DNA of 64,000 nucleotides from NCBI GenBank assembly GCA_963801985.1, contig CAWDGV010000004.1:30520-94519 (forward strand). Direction: 5' to 3'. The notes under the pieces were generated by a model. It was not told the DNA's origin. It made no database searches and saw only the letters and a program-made list of their open reading frames with translations. The translations under genes and the position numbers were made by a program. The DNA is from JABDQZ01 sp963801985 (lineage in GTDB: Bacteria > Pseudomonadota > Gammaproteobacteria > Chromatiales > Chromatiaceae). Of this stretch, positions 58,838 through 64,000 are shown one piece after another (the stretch's first letter is position 1; each line of letters opens with the position of its first letter).

Positions 58838-61198
58838 TCAATCAGCCAGGTGCTGCCAGGTATCAACCACCGTGTCAGGATTCAGGGAAATACTGGTAAT
58901 TTCCCTGTCCAGCAGCCACTTCGCCAGGTCAGGATGATCAGAGGGGCCCTGTCCACAGATACCAACATACTTGTTATGTTTCCTGCAGGCTGTAATAGCC
59001 ATATCCAGCATGGCCAGCACCGCCGGATCACGCTCATCAAATGACTGTGCCACCAGCGCTGAATCACGATCCAGTCCCAGGGTTAACTGGGTCATATCAT
59101 TCGAACCGATGGAGAAACCATCAAAATATTCGAGGAACTGTTCGGCCAGAACGGCATTGGATGGCAATTCACACATCATGATCAGGCGTAAACCATTCTT
59201 GCCGCGTTGCAGGCCGTTTTCCCTGAGGATTTCCACAACGGCTGCCGCCTCTTTCAAGGTACGTACAAATGGAATCATCAATTCAACATTGGTAAAACCC
59301 ATCTCATCGCGTACCCGTTTCATTGCCTTGCATTCGAGTTCAAAACATTCACGAAAATCTGCCGAGATATAGCGGGATGCACCACGATAGCCGATCATCG
59401 GGTTTTCTTCGTGCGGTTCAAAAAGACTGCCTCCAACAAGGTTGGCATATTCATTGGACTTGAAGTCTGACATACGCACAATCACTGGCTGTGGCGAGAA
59501 AGCCGCGGCTATCGTGGAAACACCTTCAGCAATTCGGCTGATATAAAAATCTATCGGGTCCTTGTATGCGCTGGTCTTATCAATAATGACCTGGCGAACA
59601 GCATCATCCATTTTTTTCGAATTCAGCAATGCCTTGGGGTGAATGCCAATCATGTTATTGATAATAAATTCCAGCCTGGCAAGGCCTACGCCAAAATGAG
59701 GCAACTGTGCAAAGCTGAATGCTCGATCAGGGTTGCCCACGTTCATCATGATTTTGACCGGAATATCGGGCATGGCATCCATTGACTGGGTGCTGTGTTC
59801 AAAACGCAGTTTGCCGGCATAGATAAAACCTTCGTCACCTTCTGCACAGGATACCGTGACTTCTGAGCCATCGACCAGCACCTCGGTTGCATTACCACAG
59901 CCCACAACCGCAGGCACACCGAGTTCACGCGCTATAATCGCTGCATGGCAGGTACGACCGCCTCGATTGGTAACAATCGCCGAAGCCTTTTTCATAATGG
60001 GTTCCCAGTCAGGATCCGTCATGTCTGTCAGCAGAACGTCACCTGCCTTGAACTCGTTCATCCTGTCGAGGTTGTTAAACAGGCGCACGTGACCACTGCC
60101 AATCTTGTTGCCAATCGACCTTCCGGAGGTCAGTACTCTGCCCTCCTCTTTCAGTTCATACTTTTCTATCGTATGGGCATTTTTCTGCTGGCTCTGCACG
60201 GTTTCCGGACGGGCCTGGACAATATAGATCTGGCCATCAACTCCATCTTTCGCCCACTCGATGTCCATGGGACGCTGGTAATGGTCCTCAATCGTCATGG
60301 CCATACTGGCCAGCGACTGGATCTCGGTATCATTAAGACAGAATTGCCGACGCTCATCCGCTTCAACATCAACGGTTTTTACCGGATCCTTAGGATCTCC
60401 CGAATAAATCATCTTGATGGCTTTTTCACCCAGGGTATGGCGTAAAACAGCCGGGCGCCCCGCTTTCAGGGTTGACTTGTGAACGTAAAACTCATCGGGA
60501 TTGACGGCTCCCTGTACGACCGTCTCGCCAAGCCCATAGCTGCCGGTGATAAATACCACGTCCCTGAAACCACTCTCGGTATCCAGGGTAAAGGCCACGC
60601 CGGCACTGCCAATATCCGAACGCACCATTTTCTGAATGCCGGCTGACAATGCCACTTCCTCGTGGTTAAACCCCTGGTGTTCCCGGTAAGCGATAGCACG
60701 GTCATTAAACAGCGAGGCGAATACTTCGCGTATGGCTTTCTTGATATTTTCGAGTCCTGCCACGTTCAGGTAGGTCTCCTGTTGACCGGCAAAAGAGGCA
60801 TCCGGCAGGTCTTCTGCGGTAGCTGATGAACGTACCGCCCAGGTAACTTCACTGCCGTATTCCGATTCAAGTCCGGCATAGGCTGCATCGATGGCAGCTT
60901 CCATGGCTGGTGGAAAAGAAACTTCCATAATCCACTTGCGAATGTCAGCACCCACTGCCTGTAACGCCATGACATCCCCGACATCCAGTCCCTGCAGATG
61001 TCCGGCAATTCTTTCAGCCAGGTTATCCTGTGCGAGAAATTCACGGTAAGCATCGGCTGTTGTCGCAAAACCACCCGGCACAGCAACACCCAGGGGGGCA
61101 AGATTTTGTAACATTTCACCCAGTGAAGCATTCTTGCCGCCTACCCTGGGAACATCGTCCATGCCCAGTTGTTGCAGTGGAATCACGTACATTGTCAT
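58838..61198 (-). CDS. ppsA: Phosphoenolpyruvate synthase
   Basis: Converts pyruvate and ATP to PEP, AMP and phosphate for gluconeogenesis. The N-terminal ATP-grasp-type domain has VGGKNASLGEM; the phosphohistidine domain has GGRTCHAAIIARELG (catalytic His); and the C-terminal TIM barrel has MCELPSNAVLAEQF and GICGQGPSDHPD. 786 aa is normal. Its regulator ppsR lies 39 bp upstream on the same strand, rather than divergent as in E. coli. Confidence 0.97.
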   Translation of the reverse strand: MTMYVIPLQQLGMDDVPRVGGKNASLGEMLQNLAPLGVAVPGGFATTADAYREFLAQDNLAERIAGHLQGLDVGDVMALQAVGADIRKWIMEVSFPPAMEAAIDAAYAGLESEYGSEVTWAVRSSATAEDLPDASFAGQQETYLNVAGLENIKKAIREVFASLFNDRAIAYREHQGFNHEEVALSAGIQKMVRSDIGSAGVAFTLDTESGFRDVVFITGSYGLGETVVQGAVNPDEFYVHKSTLKAGRPAVLRHTLGEKAIKMIYSGDPKDPVKTVDVEADERRQFCLNDTEIQSLASMAMTIEDHYQRPMDIEWAKDGVDGQIYIVQARPETVQSQQKNAHTIEKYELKEEGRVLTSGRSIGNKIGSGHVRLFNNLDRMNEFKAGDVLLTDMTDPDWEPIMKKASAIVTNRGGRTCHAAIIARELGVPAVVGCGNATEVLVDGSEVTVSCAEGDEGFIYAGKLRFEHSTQSMDAMPDIPVKIMMNVGNPDRAFSFAQLPHFGVGLARLEFIINNMIGIHPKALLNSKKMDDAVRQVIIDKTSAYKDPIDFYISRIAEGVSTIAAAFSPQPVIVRMSDFKSNEYANLVGGSLFEPHEENPMIGYRGASRYISADFRECFELECKAMKRVRDEMGFTNVELMIPFVRTLKEAAAVVEILRENGLQRGKNGLRLIMMCELPSNAVLAEQFLEYFDGFSIGSNDMTQLTLGLDRDSALVAQSFDERDPAVLAMLDMAITACRKHNKYVGICGQGPSDHPDLAKWLLDREITSISLNPDTVVDTWQHLAD

Positions 61199-61237
61199 GT
61201 CTTACACCCCTGTTGAAAAATAATAATGATGCCGACT

Positions 61238-62092
61238 TCAGGCAAACCCTGTTCTTTCATTACTGATACCCTGCGCTTTAACCACATTGCTTGCGATTTC
61301 TTCGATCGATGTCTCCGTGGTATCAAACACGGGGATACCGACATGCTGAAACATCCGTTCAGCCGTCTTGACCTCGCTTTGACAGTTTTGCAATGAGGCA
61401 TAATCACTACCGGGCCGTCGCTTGACCCGTATGCGACTTAACGGCACAGGCTTAATGGTCAAACCAACCAGTTTATCGCGGTATTGCTGTAAAAAATCAG
61501 GCAACGTGTCCCGCTGCATATCATCCGCAGTTAATGGATAATTACTCGCCTTCAACGAAAAGTTCATTGCCAGGTAAAGACAGGTTGGGGTTTTGCCACA
61601 GCGGGACACACCCACCAGGATGACATCTGCATCATCATATTGATCGGGACGAATTCCATCATCATGAGACAGTGAATAATCTATCGCATCGAGCCGGTCA
61701 AGATAGGTTGATTTACCCAGAATGGTTTTTGACATCCCCAGCTTGTGCGCCGATTCCATGCCAAAGCATTTTTCCAATGGTTCAAGAAAAGCATTAAACA
61801 GGTCAATAACAAGTGCTTTACTCTGCCGTATAACATCCTGTTCCGGTTTTTCCACCAGCGTACTGAAAACAACCGGCTGAATACCTGATTGCTCGTATGT
61901 AGTATTGATATGTTTACGAGCTACGCGAGCCTTGTCCTCACTGTCAATAAACGCCAGTGTGACCGTATCAAACTCCAGCTCGGGAAACTGTGCCAACAGG
62001 CTTCTGCCGTTTGTCTCGGCGGTTAAGCCGGTACCATCGGATACAAAAAATACTGTACGATAATTTGCTGCTTTCTCTTCATGATCATTCAT
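61238..62092 (-). CDS. ppsR: PEP synthase regulatory kinase/pyrophosphorylase PpsR
   Basis: Bifunctional enzyme that switches PEP synthase off and on by ADP-dependent phosphorylation and Pi-dependent dephosphorylation of its Thr. The start FFVSDGTGLTAE and the P-loop GVSRCGKTPTCLYLA are family hallmarks. 284 aa is normal. It precedes ppsA in the same transcript. Confidence 0.95.
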   Translation of the reverse strand: MNDHEEKAANYRTVFFVSDGTGLTAETNGRSLLAQFPELEFDTVTLAFIDSEDKARVARKHINTTYEQSGIQPVVFSTLVEKPEQDVIRQSKALVIDLFNAFLEPLEKCFGMESAHKLGMSKTILGKSTYLDRLDAIDYSLSHDDGIRPDQYDDADVILVGVSRCGKTPTCLYLAMNFSLKASNYPLTADDMQRDTLPDFLQQYRDKLVGLTIKPVPLSRIRVKRRPGSDYASLQNCQSEVKTAERMFQHVGIPVFDTTETSIEEIASNVVKAQGISNERTGFA

Positions 62093-62159
62093 TGTTATTC
62101 TCGATCAGTCAGGATCCTGGTTAGCTAAAGCTTAGCGCTTCTGCTGGCATTTGTTAGGT

Positions 62160-62339
62160 TCACTTGTTTTGACAGCTGCCTCCTCGACAGCCACAGTTTT
62201 TACCGCAACCACCGCCTTCTTCCCGGAAACTACCCAGCTCAGGATTAGCCTCTGCGTAACGCCGCGCCAACTGTTGAACTAGCAGCCAGCCTATCAGCAA
62301 AGCAGGAACCAGTGTGATTGCAAGCAGGTATTTCATCAT
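62160..62339 (-). CDS. Small Cys-rich single-pass membrane protein downstream of rnfA
   Basis: 59 residues from ATG 62339. One membrane helix (YLLAITLVPALLIGWLLV) is followed by a short linker and a C-terminal Cys cluster GGGCGKNCGCRGGSC. The start overlaps the rnfA stop closely, so it is translated with the rnf genes. The layout (helix plus metal-binding Cys tail) recalls the NqrM maturation factor of the related Na+-NQR, but the motif is different. A role in Rnf assembly is a guess from context. Confidence 0.7.
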   Translation of the reverse strand: MMKYLLAITLVPALLIGWLLVQQLARRYAEANPELGSFREEGGGCGKNCGCRGGSCQNK

Positions 62340-62340
62340 A

Positions 62341-62928
62341 TCAATGTCCTCCGCCAAGACCGGCAAAGCCCATAAATGTCAGTGACAATAAACCACCCAG
62401 CATCAGGCTTAATGCTGCACCCTGGGTAACGCTGGGTACCGTGGATAATTCCAGTTTTTCCCTGAGGCCCGCCATCAAGGCAATCGCCAGGGTAAAACCG
62501 ACGCCCGCACCGGAAGCGTATACAAGTGACTGGGCAAAGTCATAGTCCTTGAATGTCTGAAACAGGGCGACACCCAGTATCGCGCAGTTGGTTGTAATCA
62601 GCGGCAGGAAAATACCCAGCGAACGGAACAGCGTCGGGCTGTATTTTTTCAACGTCATTTCAACCAGCTGCACAGAACTGGCAATGATTGCGATATAGGC
62701 AATCAATCGCAGGAATTCAATATCAAGCGCCACCAGTATTATGTTGATGCCGTAAGCACACAATGAACTGACCAGCATGACAAACATGGTGGCAAGCCCC
62801 AACGGGATTGCTGTATTAAGTTTTCCTGAAACACCCAGGAAAGGACATAATCCAAGGAACATCGCCAATACGAAGTTATTGGCTAAAACTGTATTCAGAA
62901 AAATAAAGGACAGTGAATCAGGCGACAT
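62341..62928 (-). CDS. rnfA: Electron transport complex subunit RnfA
   Basis: Six-helix membrane subunit of the Rnf ferredoxin:NAD+ / reductive redox pump, 195 aa. LANNFVLAMFLGLCPFLGVS at the N-terminus and TTNCAILGVALF in the fourth segment carry the paired Cys residues for the intramembrane iron site. ATG 62928 is preceded by GGAGGCC and overlaps rnfE by 11 bp; the longer frame is not needed. Confidence 0.95.
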   Translation of the reverse strand: MSPDSLSFIFLNTVLANNFVLAMFLGLCPFLGVSGKLNTAIPLGLATMFVMLVSSLCAYGINIILVALDIEFLRLIAYIAIIASSVQLVEMTLKKYSPTLFRSLGIFLPLITTNCAILGVALFQTFKDYDFAQSLVYASGAGVGFTLAIALMAGLREKLELSTVPSVTQGAALSLMLGGLLSLTFMGFAGLGGGH

Positions 62929-63577
62929 TGGTCTGGCCTCCTGATTTGCTCGCTTCATTTTGCTCCTGGCGTTGTTTGAACCAGTCAAACAATAATAACC
63001 ATGCACCTAAAACAAGGAAGCCCCCGGGTGGCAAAACCATCACAACCCAGGGTTGGAACTGGGGACCAAACAGGTCATAACCAAAGATGGCGCCTGCCCC
63101 CAGAATCTCACGCACGACTCCAAGACATAACAGGGCAATGGTAAAACCGAGCCCCATGCCAAGCGCATTGACTACAGCTTTGGCCGGACGGTTTTTTGAA
63201 GCATAGGCTTCTGCCCTGCCGAGTATCATACAGTTAACAACGATTAACTGGATAAAAGCACCCAAAGCATTGTACAGGTCCAGTGAGATCGCCTGGATCA
63301 CATAATCAATAATGGTGACGAAAGTGGCGATAATAACAATGTAGGTCGCAATTCTGACTTGCTTGGGAATATATGCACCCAACAATGCAACCAGGAAACC
63401 GGATGCCAGTAACACAAAAGTCGTTGCCAGCCCCATCGCCAGGGCATTGATTGCCGAGTTGGTCACCGCCAGCACCGGACACATACCCAGCAACATGACA
63501 AACACCGGGTTATTAACCCATAAACCTTCTGAAAAAGTTTCCCAGGTAATCCGAGGGTCCTGTTTTTTCTGGCTCAT
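62918..63577 (-). CDS. rnfE: Electron transport complex subunit RnfE
   Basis: Six-helix membrane subunit paralogous to RnfA, 219 aa. NNPVFVMLLGMCPVLAVTNS and VNCMILGRAEAYASKN carry the matching Cys residues. It overlaps rnfG by 4 bp upstream and rnfA downstream, in the order G-E-A found in the rnfCDGE(A) type of cluster. Confidence 0.96.
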   Translation of the reverse strand: MSQKKQDPRITWETFSEGLWVNNPVFVMLLGMCPVLAVTNSAINALAMGLATTFVLLASGFLVALLGAYIPKQVRIATYIVIIATFVTIIDYVIQAISLDLYNALGAFIQLIVVNCMILGRAEAYASKNRPAKAVVNALGMGLGFTIALLCLGVVREILGAGAIFGYDLFGPQFQPWVVMVLPPGGFLVLGAWLLLFDWFKQRQEQNEASKSGGQTNVA

Positions 63578-64000
63578 TGTGATGACTCCGTCTGTTGCAA
63601 CATATGCATGACAGGTAAAACCTGGGGCAACAAACGCTGTGCCGACCGGTTCAGAGCCTTGCCAACAGCAACAGATGAAACCGTTGCACCTGAGATCGCA
63701 TCAATTTCCCAGTCATGCTCCTTGGTACCGGACTTGACCGTTACAATTTTATTCAACAAAGCCTGATTACCCACGTCCACCCGGGCATCCAGGGCATCAA
63801 AGTTAGCCAGGAATTTTTTATCGGTGATGATCTTGTCACCGAGTCCCGGGGTTTCCGCCAGTTTCAAAACCTTGATACCGCGAATACACTCGCAGGCAGG
63901 GTCATAGCCATATAGCAGGTAAATCATATCGGCATAACCCTGTGCCGCAGCCCGGGCAGCGACACCCAAAAGCTTGCCCTGGGCATCATAGCCGGCATAA
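63574..64000 (-). CDS. rnfG: Electron transport complex subunit RnfG, C-terminal part
   Basis: FMN-binding Rnf subunit, cut by the window end; the visible 142 residues run in frame from the edge. The covalent FMN site is DAISGATVSS, with the Thr as attachment residue. ETPGLGDKI is also typical. The protein is periplasm-facing, and its N-terminal membrane anchor lies outside the window. An internal GTG at 63969 is not the start. Confidence 0.94.
   Translation of the reverse strand, partial: YAGYDAQGKLLGVAARAAAQGYADMIYLLYGYDPACECIRGIKVLKLAETPGLGDKIITDKKFLANFDALDARVDVGNQALLNKIVTVKSGTKEHDWEIDAISGATVSSVAVGKALNRSAQRLLPQVLPVMHMLQQTESSQ

Noticed and set aside
1..64000. CRISPR arrays, tRNA or rRNA genes, transposases, prophage genes
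   Set aside because: Looked for on both strands; none found beyond the tmRNA and the short repeats listed.

Overview
The window is a piece of a gammaproteobacterial chromosome. Conserved gene neighbourhoods support this: minCDE; HIT-recR-ybaB-dnaX; rluC-HAD-sppA facing rne; rluB-scpB-scpA-trpS; hrcA-grpE-dnaK-dnaJ-dapB; nadK-recN-fur-bamE-rnfH-ratA; smpB-ssrA; and an rnf segment. The tmRNA tag ANDDNYALAA also fits, as does hrcA with a CIRCE operator, a combination absent from enterics but present in deeper gammaproteobacterial lines. A secreted Gly/Tyr/Pro-rich protein resembling the sulfur-globule family, many multiheme cytochromes and rhodaneses suggest a sulfur-metabolising, facultatively anaerobic or microaerophilic organism. 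The species cannot be named from the sequence.

Layout. 0-6 kb: the start of ppk1 (cut or frameshifted at the edge), the min operon, hinT, recR, ybaB and dnaX, all on the minus strand. 6-9.2 kb: the sulfur-globule-like gene, then the rluC-HAD-sppA operon. 9.2-12.4 kb: rne with a long structured leader and a Lys/Pro/Ala repeat tail. 12.4-24.3 kb: a phosphatase, a cold-shock protein, a diguanylate cyclase, rluB-scpBA-trpS, an M50 protease, YciO, a PHP nuclease, and a plus-strand run of YciB, YciI, a parvulin and a DUF302 protein. 24.3-30.2 kb: the heat-shock operon. 30.3-38.8 kb: nadK, recN, fur, bamE, rnfH, ratA, an Na+ symporter, smpB, ppk2 and tmRNA.

The accessory stretch after tmRNA (38.8-43.2 kb) holds a partly duplicated lipoprotein/membrane-protein locus flanking a Phd/ParE toxin-antitoxin pair, a Rap1a/Tai-like secreted protein, small orphans and an AT-rich patch. 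It is followed by a MenA-like prenyltransferase and a rubrerythrin-like protein.

The most interesting part is 43.9-56.0 kb. An 11-heme cytochrome is divergent from a plus-strand array: pentaheme cytochrome, tetraheme cytochrome, Tat-exported ferredoxin (DsrO-like), NrfD-type quinone-interacting membrane protein (DsrP-like), exported triple-rhodanese protein (split by a -1 frameshift), PsrA-like Tat/lipoprotein molybdopterin enzyme, PsrB-like ferredoxin, PsrC-like membrane subunit, and a rhodanese-like lipoprotein without its catalytic cysteine. I read it as a periplasmic sulfur-compound redox system that joins two NrfD-type quinone modules, a haem wire and sulfane-sulfur carriers. Its substrate and direction are not determined by sequence.

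56-64 kb: a Dyp-type peroxidase, an acetyltransferase, small proteins, a glycosyltransferase-like protein, ppsA with its regulator ppsR, and rnfG-rnfE-rnfA followed by a small Cys-rich membrane protein. Three genes (ppk1 at the edge, the sulfur-globule-like gene and the triple rhodanese) each look one base out of frame, so some may be assembly errors. No tRNA, rRNA, CRISPR array, prophage, integrase or insertion sequence was recognised.
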